Assembly (NCBI GenBank): GCA_947164865.1
Contig: CAMUYA010000024.1
Location: forward strand, 1-50,929
Origin: an uncultured Lachnospiraceae bacterium
Lineage (GTDB): Bacteria > Bacillota > Clostridia > Lachnospirales > Lachnospiraceae
DNA: 50,929 nucleotides
Direction: 5' to 3'
Shown here piece by piece: positions 25,244 to 35,570 of this stretch; position 1 is the first letter of the stretch, and every line of letters starts with the position of its first letter. Under the pieces are notes generated by a model, which had not been told where the DNA came from, made no database searches, and saw only the letters and a program-made list of their open reading frames with translations. The translations under genes were made by a program, and so were the position numbers.

Positions 25244-26476
25244 TTACTTATCGTCAGCTGCAAATACACCGGGAAGCTCCTTGCCCTCAAGGAATTCAAG
25301 TGATGCACCGCCGCCTGTTGAGATGTGGCTCATCTTGTCGCCGAGACCCATCTGGTTAACAGCTGCTGCGGAATCACCGCCGCCGATGATGGTGGTTGCT
25401 GAAGAATCAGCAAGTGCCTGAGCTACGGAAAGAGTACCCTTTGCAAGAGTGGGGTTCTCGAATACGCCCATAGGTCCGTTCCATACAACAGTCTTTGCAG
25501 ACTTAACTTCATTTGCGAAGAGCTCTGCAGTCTTGGTTCCGATATCAAGACCTTCCTTATCTGCAGGGATTGCGTTTGAATCAACTACAGTTACATCGAT
25601 AGGTGCGTCGATAGGATCCGGGAAACCGTCTGCAATGGTGGTGTCGATGGGGAGAAGAAGCTTCTTTCCAAGCTTGTCAGCCTTTGCCATCATCTCCTTG
25701 CAGTAATCAATCTTCTCCATGTCTACAAGAGACTTACCGATCTCATATCCTTTAGCCTTAAGGAATGTGAAGGCCATTCCGCCGCCGATGATAAGAGTAT
25801 CAGCCTTCTCGAGAAGATTGTCGATAACATTGAGCTTGTCGGCAACCTTTGCGCCGCCGAGGATAGCTACGAAAGGACGAACGGGATTCTCTACCGCATT
25901 GCCAAGGAAATCGATCTCCTTCTGCATAAGATATCCGACTGCACAGTTTCCGCCCTTTTCACGAACATACTTGGTAACAACGGATACAGATGCGTGTGCT
26001 CTGTGAGAAGATCCGAATGCATCACATACATAATCGTCGCAGAGGTCTGCGAGCTCCTGAGCAAACTTCTCTCCTGCCTTAGCGGGCTTAGTCTCCTCTT
26101 CCATACGGAAACGGGTATTCTGAAGAAGAACAACATCGCCTTCCTTCATGGCATTAACGGCATCTGTTGCAGCCTGACCGGTAACATTGTAATCTGCTAC
26201 GAATACAACATCCTTGCCGAGCTTTGCGGAAAGTGCCTTTGCAACGGGAGCAAGAGACTCCTTCTCGTTAGGGCCTTCCTTAACCTTTCCGAGGTGTGAG
26301 CAGAGGATAACCTTTCCTCCGTCATTTATAAGCTTTTTGATAGTGGGAAGTGCTGCTACGATCCTGGTCTCATCAGTGATCTCGCCGTTCTTGAGGGGAA
26401 CGTTGAAATCGCAACGAACAAGCACTCTTTTTCCTTTTACGTTGATATCATCAACTGATTTCTTGTTAAGTCCCAT
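25244..26476 (-). CDS. pgk: Phosphoglycerate kinase
   Basis: Pgk makes ATP and 3-phosphoglycerate from 1,3-bisphosphoglycerate. The start is ATG 26476 ([20 protein letters not shown]), which has AAGGAG at proper spacing; an open extension of 16 codons upstream is not supported. The resulting 410-aa protein has [16 protein letters not shown], a Gly-rich LGGAKVADK and the C-terminal [11 protein letters not shown]. It lies just after the gap terminator, so it probably has its own promoter, although I see only weak candidates. Confidence 0.97.
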   Translation of the reverse strand: MGLNKKSVDDINVKGKRVLVRCDFNVPLKNGEITDETRIVAALPTIKKLINDGGKVILCSHLGKVKEGPNEKESLAPVAKALSAKLGKDVVFVADYNVTGQAATDAVNAMKEGDVVLLQNTRFRMEEETKPAKAGEKFAQELADLCDDYVCDAFGSSHRAHASVSVVTKYVREKGGNCAVGYLMQKEIDFLGNAVENPVRPFVAILGGAKVADKLNVIDNLLEKADTLIIGGGMAFTFLKAKGYEIGKSLVDMEKIDYCKEMMAKADKLGKKLLLPIDTTIADGFPDPIDAPIDVTVVDSNAIPADKEGLDIGTKTAELFANEVKSAKTVVWNGPMGVFENPTLAKGTLSVAQALADSSATTIIGGGDSAAAVNQMGLGDKMSHISTGGGASLEFLEGKELPGVFAADDK

Positions 26477-26544
26477 TTTTGATCTCCTTGATTTAAAATA
26501 ATAATTGGTTATAAAAGTAAGCAATAGTAAACGATGTTCATAAG

Positions 26545-26577
26545 GAAAAAAAGGTCCGGTCCTAAGACCGGACCTTT
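26545..26577 (-). terminator. Intrinsic terminator after gap
   Basis: A perfect 11-bp stem AAGGTCCGGTC/GACCGGACCTT with loop CTAA is followed by TTTTTTT on the minus strand, 36 nt after the gap stop. Confidence 0.92.
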
Positions 26578-26612
26578 AAGGTCTCTTTATGCTTTCGAAA
26601 CTTCCTGTTTAA

Positions 26613-27629
26613 TTACTGAAGAAGGCTTCCGAAGTGCTTGATGGTACGAACCATCTGAGAAGTGTAAGAGTTCTCGTTGTCATACCATGAAACAACCTGA
26701 ACCTGAGTAGTTCCGTTATCAAGAGGAAGAACCATTGTCTGAGTAGCATCAAAGAGTGATCCATAGGTCATTCCAACGATATCGGAAGAAACGATCTCGT
26801 CGGTGTTGTATCCGAATGACTCGTTTGAAGCTGCCTTCATAGCGTCATTGATCTGCTCCTTGGTAACGTTTCCTTCTACAACTGCAGTAAGGATAGTGGT
26901 TGATCCTGTAGGGGTAGGTACACGCTGTGCAGCGCCGATGAGCTTTCCGTTGAGCTCAGGGATTACAAGGCCGATAGCCTTTGCAGCGCCTGTTGAGTTG
27001 GGAACGATGTTGCAAGCTGCAGCACGTGAACGTCTCTTGTCGCCCTTTCTCTGAGGTCCGTCAAGTGTCATCTGATCGCCTGTGTAAGCGTGGATGGTGC
27101 ACATGATACCGGACTTGATGGTAGCAAGATCGTTAAGAGCCTTTGCCATAGGTGCAAGGCAGTTGGTGGTGCAGGAAGCTGCAGAGATGATCTTGTCATC
27201 CTTGGTAAGATTCTTGTGGTTAACATTGTAAACGATGGTAGGAAGGTCATTTCCTGCGGGTGCGGAGATGATAACATGCTTAGCGCCTGCATCGATGTGA
27301 GCCTGAGCCTTGTCCTTGCTGGTGTAGAAACCGGTACACTCAAGAACAACGTCTACTCCGAGCTGACCCCAAGGAAGGTTCTTAGCATCTGCTTCCTTGT
27401 AAATGGTGATCTTCTTTCCGTCTACGGAAATGAAATCCTCACCGAAAGTTACCTTGTCGCAAAGTGCATAACGACCCTGAGTTGAGTCATACTTAAGAAG
27501 ATGTGCGAGCATCTCGGGAGAAGTAAGGTCGTTGATAGCCACGATCTCAAATCCTTCTGCTCCGAACATCTGTCTGAATGCAAGACGTCCGATACGTCCA
27601 AATCCGTTAATTGCTACTTTTACTGCCAT
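26613..27629 (-). CDS. gap: Glyceraldehyde-3-phosphate dehydrogenase
   Basis: This is the NAD-dependent glycolytic GAPDH. The start is ATG 27629 ([20 protein letters not shown]), preceded by CCAGGAGG; the longer open frame upstream is not supported. The 338-aa protein has the NAD-binding INGFGRIGR, the catalytic Cys in [25 protein letters not shown], and the C-terminal [17 protein letters not shown]. It follows the small membrane-protein gene by 56 nt with no terminator between them, so both may come from the promoter at 28080-28107. Confidence 0.98.
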   Translation of the reverse strand: MAVKVAINGFGRIGRLAFRQMFGAEGFEIVAINDLTSPEMLAHLLKYDSTQGRYALCDKVTFGEDFISVDGKKITIYKEADAKNLPWGQLGVDVVLECTGFYTSKDKAQAHIDAGAKHVIISAPAGNDLPTIVYNVNHKNLTKDDKIISAASCTTNCLAPMAKALNDLATIKSGIMCTIHAYTGDQMTLDGPQRKGDKRRSRAAACNIVPNSTGAAKAIGLVIPELNGKLIGAAQRVPTPTGSTTILTAVVEGNVTKEQINDAMKAASNESFGYNTDEIVSSDIVGMTYGSLFDATQTMVLPLDNGTTQVQVVSWYDNENSYTSQMVRTIKHFGSLLQ

Positions 27630-27685
27630 TTTTGATTCCTCCTGGTAATTTGATATATATTTAAACAGCAATATATTCCTAAAAT

Positions 27686-28024
27686 TTATCTGACAACAGC
27701 GTTCTTTCTCTTTTCATCGGCAAATACGAAAAATCCGAGAAATCCGAGAATGACAAGAACCGCTCCTGCGAATACAAGCACAAAACCGAGAACAGAGAAA
27801 TGCATTCCGAATATCATGATCGCATTCTTGATATTCTTGGCTCCGGCCATGACCATTAAAGGATTCTTTTTCACAGCCTCGTCAAACCCAAGAGCCTGAA
27901 TATTCTTGAAAAAAGTAGGAATAAGAGCGGTATTGAATTTGACAAGATTGAAGAACATTCCCACAGCGGCTATGATAATACCGATAATGCAGTATCTTAC
28001 AGCCTCGAATTTTGTATTGTTCAT
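27686..28024 (-). CDS. Small membrane protein of unknown function
   Basis: The 112-aa product is not a family I recognise. It has an N-terminal membrane helix (about 10-28, [18 protein letters not shown]) and a strongly hydrophobic C-terminal stretch (about 68-100) likely forming one long or two short helices, then a basic tail ([10 protein letters not shown]), suggesting a cytoplasmic C-terminus. The ATG follows CGGAGG. A consensus promoter precedes it and gap follows it. Confidence 0.7.
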   Translation of the reverse strand: MNNTKFEAVRYCIIGIIIAAVGMFFNLVKFNTALIPTFFKNIQALGFDEAVKKNPLMVMAGAKNIKNAIMIFGMHFSVLGFVLVFAGAVLVILGFLGFFVFADEKRKNAVVR

Positions 28025-28079
28025 TTGAAAATACCTCCGTTTGAATAGATTGACCCAATACGTGCGAACGCACTATATA

Positions 28080-28107
28080 ATTATACAATATCCCCGCCTT
28101 TTGTCAA
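28080..28107 (-). promoter_or_regulatory. Sigma-A promoter for small membrane gene and probably gap
   Basis: Perfect TTGACA (28102-28107) and TATAAT (28080-28085) hexamers are separated by 16 nt. They lie just past the MATE stop and about 55 nt before the downstream start. Confidence 0.8.
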
Positions 28108-28112
28108 GTCCA

Positions 28113-29531
28113 TTATGGGGTATCCGGAGCATCCTCCGCCCCTTTTCCGGACACTATATTCCTTGCCCAGATCCCGCTCAGCACCATGCCCCCGCCTATG
28201 CAGCATTTTATTATCTCCAGCGACTGGACCGTGGCTATCATATATACCACGGGAAGCTTTGTATAGCGGCTGAGCACAAAAGCCAGAGGCACAGAGAGCA
28301 GCCACACAAAGCAGCTGTCAAAGATAAAGGTTATAAGGGTGTTTCCTCCCGACCTTATGGTAAAGTATGAGGCATGCGTATATGCAAAAAGCGGCATAAG
28401 TGCACCGTAGATAAATATAATCTGTGTCGCCATATGCCTCACATCATCGGTGGTGTTGTAAAGCCTCGGGAAAAACGGACATATTGCGATCATGAGTATT
28501 CCAAACAAAAAGCCAAGCGCCACGGTAAATGCTCTCATCTTCCGGGCATGGTCTTTGGCCTTCTCTATGTCTCCGCTTCCGAGTATCTGGCCCACGACTA
28601 TACCCACCGCTTCTCCCATGGCAAGGAAGGACACTCCCAGCAGATTCCATATGGTTGACTCGATATTAAGTGCAGCCACGGCTTTCAGGCTTCTGTAGGA
28701 ATAGCACTGATTCATTGTGGTCTGTCCCAAAGCCCAGAGTGTTTCATTTGCCATAAGAGGAAGGGACTTAAGCAGATACTTTCCCGCCAGCTCCGGAGCC
28801 ACTCCAAAGCTCCTGAATGCACCGATAATAAAAGGATGTTCCGCGCTGTGAGTACCGGTGTATACGGCAAGCACTCCCAGTTCAACGAATCTGGAAATGA
28901 CCGTGGCGATAGCCGCTCCGGCAGCGCCCAGAGCGGGCAGTCCAAGTAATCCGTATATGAGAAGCAGATTTCCGATAAGATTCACTGCTATCGCAACTAT
29001 AGACGCGATCATCGGCACCTTTGTCTGTCCCGTTTCGCGCAGAGTACTGGCATACGAAAATGTGGCGGCATTGGGAATGAGCCCGATGAGCATGATCTTC
29101 ATGTAGACTTTTCCTATGCTGAGGGTTTCGGCTGCATCTGCGGCAGTTCCCTCACCCTTCAGAAAAAGGCCTATGAGCGTCTCCGACATTATCATCAGGA
29201 ACACGATCACAAGGGCGGTAAGCACGGCATTTACCACCATCTTAAACCTGAAAGTGTTGCGCACCCCTTCGGTATCTCCCATGCCATGATATTGGGCAGT
29301 AAAAATACCCACTCCGGCGGAAGCGCCGAGTACGAGCAGGTAGTATACAAACATTATCTGATTTGATATGGCGACACCGGAAAGTGCATTTGTCCCGATC
29401 CTTCCTATCATCAGGTTGTCCAGCATATTGACGAAGTTGGACACTCCGTTCTGGACCATGATCGGAACCGCTATGAAAAGCACTGTTTTGTAAAAAGCCC
29501 TGTCGCCTATAAACTTGCTTTTAAAACTCAT
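28113..29531 (-). CDS. MATE family efflux transporter
   Basis: This is a 472-aa multidrug and toxin extrusion family protein, with about 12 hydrophobic segments. The N-terminal signature is seen as VPIMVQNGVSNFVNMLDNLMIGRIGTNALSGVAI, with the equivalent repeat in the second half (LPLMANETLWALGQTTMNQCY). Substrate cannot be told; family members exchange Na+ or H+ for drugs or metabolites. Its ATG overlaps the stop of the 77-aa gene (TAATG), so the two are translationally coupled. Confidence 0.93.
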   Translation of the reverse strand: MSFKSKFIGDRAFYKTVLFIAVPIMVQNGVSNFVNMLDNLMIGRIGTNALSGVAISNQIMFVYYLLVLGASAGVGIFTAQYHGMGDTEGVRNTFRFKMVVNAVLTALVIVFLMIMSETLIGLFLKGEGTAADAAETLSIGKVYMKIMLIGLIPNAATFSYASTLRETGQTKVPMIASIVAIAVNLIGNLLLIYGLLGLPALGAAGAAIATVISRFVELGVLAVYTGTHSAEHPFIIGAFRSFGVAPELAGKYLLKSLPLMANETLWALGQTTMNQCYSYRSLKAVAALNIESTIWNLLGVSFLAMGEAVGIVVGQILGSGDIEKAKDHARKMRAFTVALGFLFGILMIAICPFFPRLYNTTDDVRHMATQIIFIYGALMPLFAYTHASYFTIRSGGNTLITFIFDSCFVWLLSVPLAFVLSRYTKLPVVYMIATVQSLEIIKCCIGGGMVLSGIWARNIVSGKGAEDAPDTP

Positions 29532-29764
29532 TATTCCCTGATATTCTTAAGTTCATTGAACATCTCGATATCATCCTGTGTAACCGAAATGTTAGTGGTG
29601 ATCGGATCTTCTCCCGGTCTTTTAACAGTCAGTTCCATTATGGTTCCCTCCTCGATGGGTCTGGAAAAGACCGCACCCAGAAATGCAAAAAACTTGGGAT
29701 GATTCTTCTCGAATTTATTCTTTAAAGTCATCATTTTCATGAGACTTGCAGGATTCATTGCCAT
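29531..29764 (-). CDS. Small protein of unknown function upstream of MATE gene
   Basis: This 77-aa soluble protein has no family I can name. It has a basic N-terminal half (SLMKMMTLKNKFEKNHPKFF) and a beta-rich, acidic C-terminal half (GTIMELTVKRPGEDPITTNI). It starts after AAGGAG. Coupling to the MATE gene suggests co-expression but not necessarily shared function. Confidence 0.7.
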   Translation of the reverse strand: MAMNPASLMKMMTLKNKFEKNHPKFFAFLGAVFSRPIEEGTIMELTVKRPGEDPITTNISVTQDDIEMFNELKNIRE

Positions 29765-29823
29765 ATCCTTTATCTCCTTATTTCAAATATTGCCAAAGTC
29801 ACGACCGGAGTCGTTCTCCGCGA

Positions 29824-30648
29824 TCATAACTTAAAGAATTCCGGCATTCTCTTTTCAAAAACGCAGTAGTATTTAAAGCCGCATTCCTTGAGCACTTCGC
29901 AGGCTCTTTCAAAACCGTCGGCCACATTTTCGGGAGCGTGAGCATCGGATCCCACGGTTATTATCTCTCCTCCGAGCTCCCGATAGCGCTTTATCACTTC
30001 CATCCTCGGATGGAAATCCTTCATTCCTTTTTTGAGGCCGCCGCTGTTTAGTTCGATACCTTTTTCTTTATCGATAAGGGCTTTCAGGATCTCGTCAAAA
30101 AGGTCCATATGCCTTGAAAGATCATAACCTTCGGCCAGTCCTCCGCCGTATCTTACAACGTAATCAAGATGCCCGTATACATCGAAGTTTGAATTTTTCT
30201 TTATGCTCCGAAGTTCGTCTTCAAAATATTCGTGGTAGGCATCCTCCCTGTCTCTTCCCTCGAAATACTCGGGATAGTAAGGATCCATTCCTCTTACGAT
30301 ATGAGTTGAACCTATCAGGAAGTCAAACTCATGAGATTTTGCAAACACGGCATTTTCCCTGATACATATATCCTGAAGGCCAATCTCGGCACCGAACAGG
30401 ATCTTGATCTTGTCCTTATACTTTTCCCTGTACTGCAGAAGTTCATACAGATAGGAATCGGTATTAAGCACCCACTCGTCCAATGCATGCTTGGCACCGG
30501 GAACATCTGGAAGCATGAAATCATTATGCTCCGTAAAGCACATGATCTTGAGCCCTGCAGCTATTCCGGCTTCGATCATCGATTCCATTGAAGCCGTGGA
30601 ATCGGCTGAGTGATGTGAATGTAAATGACAATCGGATATTATCGGCAT
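29824..30648 (-). CDS. PHP-family phosphatase, histidinol-phosphatase-like
   Basis: The 274-aa protein is a PHP-domain metal-dependent phosphoesterase of the HisJ type. Metal ligands are visible in ISDCHLHSHHSADS (N-terminus), CFTEHND, FGAEIG, IGSTHIV, YGHLDYV and VGSDAHAPE. In Firmicutes HisJ converts histidinol phosphate to histidinol, but other PHP phosphatases share these motifs and no his genes are nearby, so substrate is uncertain. It overlaps the end of mnmA by 10 nt. Confidence 0.85.
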   Translation of the reverse strand: MPIISDCHLHSHHSADSTASMESMIEAGIAAGLKIMCFTEHNDFMLPDVPGAKHALDEWVLNTDSYLYELLQYREKYKDKIKILFGAEIGLQDICIRENAVFAKSHEFDFLIGSTHIVRGMDPYYPEYFEGRDREDAYHEYFEDELRSIKKNSNFDVYGHLDYVVRYGGGLAEGYDLSRHMDLFDEILKALIDKEKGIELNSGGLKKGMKDFHPRMEVIKRYRELGGEIITVGSDAHAPENVADGFERACEVLKECGFKYYCVFEKRMPEFFKL

Positions 30649-31730
30649 ATCGTTCCTCCACCCGCCACATATTCATCAATATAAAAGACAAGTGCCTGGC
30701 CCGGTGTGGCGGCTCTCACAGGCCTGTCAAAACGGCATATGGCTTTTCCTCCGGGAAGAGCCTCTATCTCGCCCTCTTCCCCGGAATGATTGTATCTTAT
30801 CTTGGCTTTTACCCTTAGCTTTTCCCCCGTATTAAGCCCGGGCACCGCCATATAGTTAACGTCCTCAAAAACTACCTCCGTGGTGAACAATTCCTCATTC
30901 TCGCCTATCACCACTTCATTCGTTTCGGGTCTTATATCAGTGACAAAAACCCTGTGCCCGGCAGCTATTTCAAGCCCTCTTCTCTGGCCTATCGTGTAAT
31001 GAGTGATCCCCTTGTGTTTTCCTATGACCTTCCCGTCGGCATTTACAAAATTGCCTGCCGGCGGTAGCTTTAAGGAGCTGTTTTGGGCAGCCCGGTTTTC
31101 AATATATTTAGCATAATCTCCGTCCGGTACAAAACATATCTCCTGGGAATCCGGCTTATTCGCGACCGGAAGTCCCGCCTGAGAGGCTATCTCTCTTATC
31201 TCGTCCTTTGAATGATCTCCGATCGGAAAAAGTGTTCTCGCAAGCTGCGTCTGCGTGAGATTGTACAGAGCATATGTCTGATCCTTGGCGGCTGTAACTG
31301 AATTTCTGACAGCAAGACGGCCGCCCGGAAGCTCTGCTATCCTTGCGTAATGTCCCGTAGCTATATAATCCGCCCCTATGTCAATGCTTTTTGACAGCAG
31401 CGCCTCCCACTTGACATACCTGTTGCAGGCAATGCAGGGATTGGGGGTTTTTCCGTTAAGATAACTGCAGGTGAAGTAATCGATCACCTTTTCTCTGAAC
31501 ACATCGGTAAAGTCGATAACATAAAAAGGGATACCGATCTTCCCGGCGACAGCCCTTGCATCTGCCGCAGCCGATACGCCGCAGCATCCCCCCTCATGTT
31601 CGGGAGCCTCCTCGGGCCATATCTGCATAGTGACGCCGATAACATCATATCCCTGTTCTTTTAGAAGAAGTGCGGCCACGGAGGAATCCACTCCTCCCGA
31701 CATGCCGACTACAACTGTCTTATTTCCCAT
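30639..31730 (-). CDS. mnmA: tRNA-specific 2-thiouridylase MnmA
   Basis: MnmA installs the 2-thio group on U34 of tRNA-Lys, -Glu and -Gln. The 363-aa protein has the PP-loop GMSGGVDSSVAALLL at the N-terminus, one catalytic Cys in NPCIACNRYVKW, and the second in EICFVPDGDY, followed by the beta-barrel C-terminal domain. It overlaps the upstream nifS-type gene by one base, an arrangement like B. subtilis yrvO-mnmA in which the desulfurase supplies sulfur directly. Confidence 0.96.
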   Translation of the reverse strand: MGNKTVVVGMSGGVDSSVAALLLKEQGYDVIGVTMQIWPEEAPEHEGGCCGVSAAADARAVAGKIGIPFYVIDFTDVFREKVIDYFTCSYLNGKTPNPCIACNRYVKWEALLSKSIDIGADYIATGHYARIAELPGGRLAVRNSVTAAKDQTYALYNLTQTQLARTLFPIGDHSKDEIREIASQAGLPVANKPDSQEICFVPDGDYAKYIENRAAQNSSLKLPPAGNFVNADGKVIGKHKGITHYTIGQRRGLEIAAGHRVFVTDIRPETNEVVIGENEELFTTEVVFEDVNYMAVPGLNTGEKLRVKAKIRYNHSGEEGEIEALPGGKAICRFDRPVRAATPGQALVFYIDEYVAGGGTICR

Positions 31731-32881
31731 TAATAATATCCTGCTCCGGATGCCTCATACATCTTGAACACTTCATCCGTAATAACGCTGGCGACCTTCT
31801 CGATCTCTCCGATGGTGTTGGATTCCGAAACAGAGATCCTGATCGCTCCTTTAAGCCTGTCATTGTTGTATCCGAGGGCTTTAAGCACATGCGACGGTCT
31901 GGATGCTCCGGCAGAGCATGCCGCCCCGGTGGATATGAAAATATCCTGCCTGTCCAGTCTGATAACAAGGCTCTCCGCATCTATTCCGGGAATTGATACA
32001 TTGATATTTCCCGGCAGTCTTCCCTGCATGGTCCCGTTGACCTGCACGCCGTGAATGCGGTTTCTGATCTCGTTTAAGAGCATGTTCCGCAGGGATTCTA
32101 TGTGACCCATGCGGTTCTCAAGCCCGCGGCCCGCGATCTCAGCCGCGGTTCCGAGCCCAACGATCCCCGGTACATTTTCCGTTCCGGCTCTCATACCTTC
32201 CTGCTGGTGCCCGCCGAACATGAATTTCTTGAGCTTTATCCCCTCTTTGACATAAAGGAAACCCACACCCTTGGGGCCTCCGAATTTGTGGGCGCTTCCG
32301 CTTAACAGATCCACTCCCAGATCGTATACATCCACGGGAATATGCCCCACTGCCTGCACTGCATCGGTGTGAAAGATAGCACCCTTTTCATGAACGATCT
32401 CGGCCAGCTTTCTGATGGGTTCGATGGTGCCCACCTCGTTATTTGCCAGCATGATGGATACAAATCCTGTGTCGGGACGAAGCTTTGACGCAAATGTTTC
32501 AACACTTATGGTTCCGTCACTCCTGGCCGGCAGGTATGTGACCTCGCAGCCCATCTTTTCAAGCATTTTACAGGGATTGAGCACCGACAGATGCTCAATG
32601 GCGCTCACGACGATATGGGGCTTTTTCTGAAGCGCCATAACCGCCCCGGTCACTGCCCAGTTGTTTGATTCGGTGCCTCCTGATGTAAAATAGATCTCCC
32701 CGGGTCTTGCACCTATAAGACCGGCAACCTGCGCTCTTGCCTTGGCAATGGCGTTCTTGGTATCATTGCCGATGCTGTATATGCTGCTTGGATTTCCGAA
32801 ATTTTCCGTAAAATATGGCAGCATCGACCTGACCACTTCAGGGTCGGTAACTGTCGTTGCCGCATTGTCCAGATAAATCAT
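31730..32881 (-). CDS. Cysteine desulfurase, NifS/IscS type
   Basis: This 383-aa PLP enzyme releases sulfur from cysteine as a persulfide. The N-terminus is MIYLDNAATTVTDPEV; the PLP lysine is in SGSAHKFGGPKG; the catalytic Cys is in the flexible loop STGAACSAGAS, characteristic of group I (NifS/IscS). It is therefore distinct from the SufS-type enzyme in the same operon. Direct coupling to mnmA suggests a main role in tRNA thiolation. The start overlaps the sufU stop by 4 nt. Confidence 0.95.
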   Translation of the reverse strand: MIYLDNAATTVTDPEVVRSMLPYFTENFGNPSSIYSIGNDTKNAIAKARAQVAGLIGARPGEIYFTSGGTESNNWAVTGAVMALQKKPHIVVSAIEHLSVLNPCKMLEKMGCEVTYLPARSDGTISVETFASKLRPDTGFVSIMLANNEVGTIEPIRKLAEIVHEKGAIFHTDAVQAVGHIPVDVYDLGVDLLSGSAHKFGGPKGVGFLYVKEGIKLKKFMFGGHQQEGMRAGTENVPGIVGLGTAAEIAGRGLENRMGHIESLRNMLLNEIRNRIHGVQVNGTMQGRLPGNINVSIPGIDAESLVIRLDRQDIFISTGAACSAGASRPSHVLKALGYNNDRLKGAIRISVSESNTIGEIEKVASVITDEVFKMYEASGAGYY

Positions 32882-33306
32882 TCAGACTTCCTTCCAAATA
32901 ATTCTTCCATGGTGTGCCACCCCAGCACGGCGCATTTTACACGTGCGGGCATATGGCTGATATCTTTTAATGCCCCAGCTTCATCCAGAAGCTCTATATC
33001 CTCCTCGGAAGCCTCGTTTCTGATCATTCTCATAAATGCATCGGCAAGAGAAAGTGCTTCGTCTTTGCTCTTTCCTATGATAAGCTCCAGCATGATATCC
33101 GCACTCGCCTGGCTTATGGCACATCCCTCGCCCACAAATGATCCTTCGACTATTTTATCATTTTCCACGCGCAGCTGTAAAACAATATCGTCTCCGCATG
33201 AGGGGTTGACGCCCTCCAGCACGAGATTCGGATTGTCTATCGGATGCTTGTGGATCGGATGCATATTGTGATCCGTCAGCACTTCATTGTAAAAACTGTC
33301 ACTCAT
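32878..33306 (-). CDS. sufU: Fe-S scaffold / sulfur acceptor SufU
   Basis: SufU accepts sulfur from SufS in Firmicutes. The 142-aa protein has the three Cys and Asp zinc ligands: C37 and D39 (PSCGDD), C62 (GEGCAIS) and C125 (VKCAVLGW). It also carries the insertion before the last Cys that separates SufU from IscU. It overlaps sufS by 8 nt. Confidence 0.93.
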   Translation of the reverse strand: MSDSFYNEVLTDHNMHPIHKHPIDNPNLVLEGVNPSCGDDIVLQLRVENDKIVEGSFVGEGCAISQASADIMLELIIGKSKDEALSLADAFMRMIRNEASEEDIELLDEAGALKDISHMPARVKCAVLGWHTMEELFGRKSE

Positions 33307-34531
33307 TATAACCCATTTTCCTTCTTATTCCGGAGAGGCATTCAAGAAATCTGTTCACCTCTTCTTCGGTATTGTAAAACGCAAAGCTCGCCCTTGTGCA
33401 TGAGCCTATCCCAAGGTGATCCATAAGAGGCTGGGCGCAGTGGTGTCCCGCTCTTACGCATATCCTTTCGCTGTCAAAGATCTGTGCCACATCATGGGGG
33501 TGAACTCCGTCCACTGTAAAGGTGATTATTCCTTCGTGTCCTTCCGGGCTTTGATCTCCGATCACATGTATTCCGTTTATATTCTTTATCCCATCCATCG
33601 CCAGACGGGTCAGTCTCTTTTCCTGTTCCATGATAAGATCAAAACCGATCTCATCTATAAATTCCATTGCAGCCTTAAGGCCTGCCGCGCCTCCGGCATT
33701 CACTGTTCCGGCTTCAAACACATGAGGTATAACGGCGAATTTTACTCTGTCCCAGTGCACGCTTTCTATCATTTCTCCGCCCAGCATAAAGGGCTTCATA
33801 GAGCTTAGGATATCTCTTTTTGCGTACAGCACTCCTATTCCCATGGGAGCCAGCATTTTATGCCCGGAAAATGCAAGAAAATCCACGTCCAGATCCCGAA
33901 CATCAACCGGCATGTGAGGCACACTCTGCGCTCCGTCGCATACTATAAGTGCACCGGCTTCGTGAGCGATCTGTGCAAGAGTCTTGATATCATTTACTTT
34001 TCCGAAAACGTTTGATACCTGTGTGACGCATACGAGACGAGTTTTTCCGGTTATCACGCTTCTCAGTGCTTCGGGAGTGATGCATCCCGTATCATCCGGC
34101 AAAAGCTTTACAAGCTTTGCTCCCGTCCTTTCCGATACCATAACCCACGGAAGAAAATTCGAATGATGCTCGCAGACGCTCACCACGATCTCGTCGCCTT
34201 CCGAAAGCTCTGAGCAGCCATAGCTGTATGCGATAAGATTAAGCGCCTCTGTGGCATTTCTGGTAAACACGATCTCGGATGAATGCTCCGCCCCTATGAA
34301 TGCTGCCGCTCTGCTTCTTGCACTCTCGTATTCCTCGGTGCATTTTTCGCTGAGTTCATACACTCCTCTGAACGGGTTTGCATTCTTTTCGGCATAAAAA
34401 TCCGAAACCGCCCTGATCACTCTGTCGGGGCGCTGACTGGTGGCGGAATTGTCGAGATATACGTAATCCGTCTCCCGGAATATTCTGAACTCTTCTCTGA
34501 GTTTTTTTACTTTTTCATCAATCTCTGTCAT
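33299..34531 (-). CDS. sufS: Cysteine desulfurase SufS
   Basis: SufS is the group II cysteine desulfurase of the Suf pathway. The 410-aa protein has YLDNSATSQRPDRVI, the PLP lysine in FSGHKMLAPMGIG and the catalytic Cys in VRAGHHCAQPLMDHLG, the SufS consensus. It overlaps sufD by 14 nt and sufU by 8 nt, showing tight coupling. Confidence 0.96.
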   Translation of the reverse strand: MTEIDEKVKKLREEFRIFRETDYVYLDNSATSQRPDRVIRAVSDFYAEKNANPFRGVYELSEKCTEEYESARSRAAAFIGAEHSSEIVFTRNATEALNLIAYSYGCSELSEGDEIVVSVCEHHSNFLPWVMVSERTGAKLVKLLPDDTGCITPEALRSVITGKTRLVCVTQVSNVFGKVNDIKTLAQIAHEAGALIVCDGAQSVPHMPVDVRDLDVDFLAFSGHKMLAPMGIGVLYAKRDILSSMKPFMLGGEMIESVHWDRVKFAVIPHVFEAGTVNAGGAAGLKAAMEFIDEIGFDLIMEQEKRLTRLAMDGIKNINGIHVIGDQSPEGHEGIITFTVDGVHPHDVAQIFDSERICVRAGHHCAQPLMDHLGIGSCTRASFAFYNTEEEVNRFLECLSGIRRKMGYNE

Positions 34532-35570
34532 AGATCAGACCCATAATCTCGTTTCTGTATTCTTCGTCACTCATATTCATGACGGCATTGCTCACCTTTG
34601 AGCGCCTTAACACCGCAAGCGCTTCCTCTCTGTCTATACCGCGGGACATGATATAAAACAGAGTTTCTTCATCGGGCATTCCGATGCTGGCACCGTGATT
34701 GCCTTCCACATCCTCTTCCTCGCAGAGAATAAGCGGAACCGTTTTGTTTATCACGCCTTCATCAAGAATGAGCACATCTTCGGCTTCGTTTCCGACTGCC
34801 CTTTTGGCGCCTCTTATAAAGTCGATGGTACCTCTGAAAGTCTTTTCCGAACTGCCTGAAAGCGCTCCGGATGCATTCATCATGCTCTCGGTATCCTTTC
34901 CGGTGTGTACGGCATGATAATTCATGTCCAGCACATCGCTTCCGTCCAGATCATATCCTATGTATGCTTCGTATCTGGAACCCCTTCCCGAAAGAAGTGC
35001 CTTGCAGCCCGCATAAAGGCTCTTTCCCGGCATAAAAACCTGCACAAGCTTAAAGACAGATCCTTCCGATCCCTCCGAGCCGATATCATTCAGAAGATCT
35101 TTATTCCCCGATGATCTGATCACCTGTATCAGCTCGAGATCAGAATCCTTTCCGGATCTGACAAGAGTCTGCAGCACTCCGGCTGCGCCGGTAATGTCCA
35201 TGATAACTGTAGCCTTCTTTCCTTCGGGCACATCAATAAGAAGCATCCCGGCAAGACTCTCCGCTCCGTTTCCCTCGATCTTTAATACAGTTTTACCGGA
35301 TGCGGTAAGCAGCTTTGGACTTACCTTTCCTTCGCTCTGCAAGCGGCTCAGAAGAGATGAAACCTCATCTCCCATACCCGTCTTTATAGAGGAAAAAGAT
35401 TCAATTGTCCCGGCATCATCTGTCACCGCCGGTTCATCTCCCGCCTTGCATATCATGGAAGCTTCTTTGTAATCCGTGCATACGCTTACCGCTGCTCTGT
35501 TTACTTTAAGCTTTTCCCATGTGGGAGCCGGAAGATTATTTACGGTGATCATTCCGTTATCCATCTGCAT
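34518..35570 (-). CDS. sufD: Fe-S assembly protein SufD
   Basis: SufD is the SufB paralogue in the SufBC2D scaffold. The likely start is ATG 35570 within the sufB stop (TGATG), giving 350 aa; the open frame extends to a TTG at 35573. The C-terminal half carries the beta-helix core and the family end (GNHGASIGMPDEETLFYIMSRG, EEALAVLRRSKV). The N-terminal region is more divergent than in SufB. Confidence 0.92.
   Translation of the reverse strand: MQMDNGMITVNNLPAPTWEKLKVNRAAVSVCTDYKEASMICKAGDEPAVTDDAGTIESFSSIKTGMGDEVSSLLSRLQSEGKVSPKLLTASGKTVLKIEGNGAESLAGMLLIDVPEGKKATVIMDITGAAGVLQTLVRSGKDSDLELIQVIRSSGNKDLLNDIGSEGSEGSVFKLVQVFMPGKSLYAGCKALLSGRGSRYEAYIGYDLDGSDVLDMNYHAVHTGKDTESMMNASGALSGSSEKTFRGTIDFIRGAKRAVGNEAEDVLILDEGVINKTVPLILCEEEDVEGNHGASIGMPDEETLFYIMSRGIDREEALAVLRRSKVSNAVMNMSDEEYRNEIMGLIYDRD

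Noticed and set aside
27686..28024. Small membrane gene as a CggR-like or other gap regulator
   Set aside because: It has no DNA-binding features; it is a hydrophobic protein.
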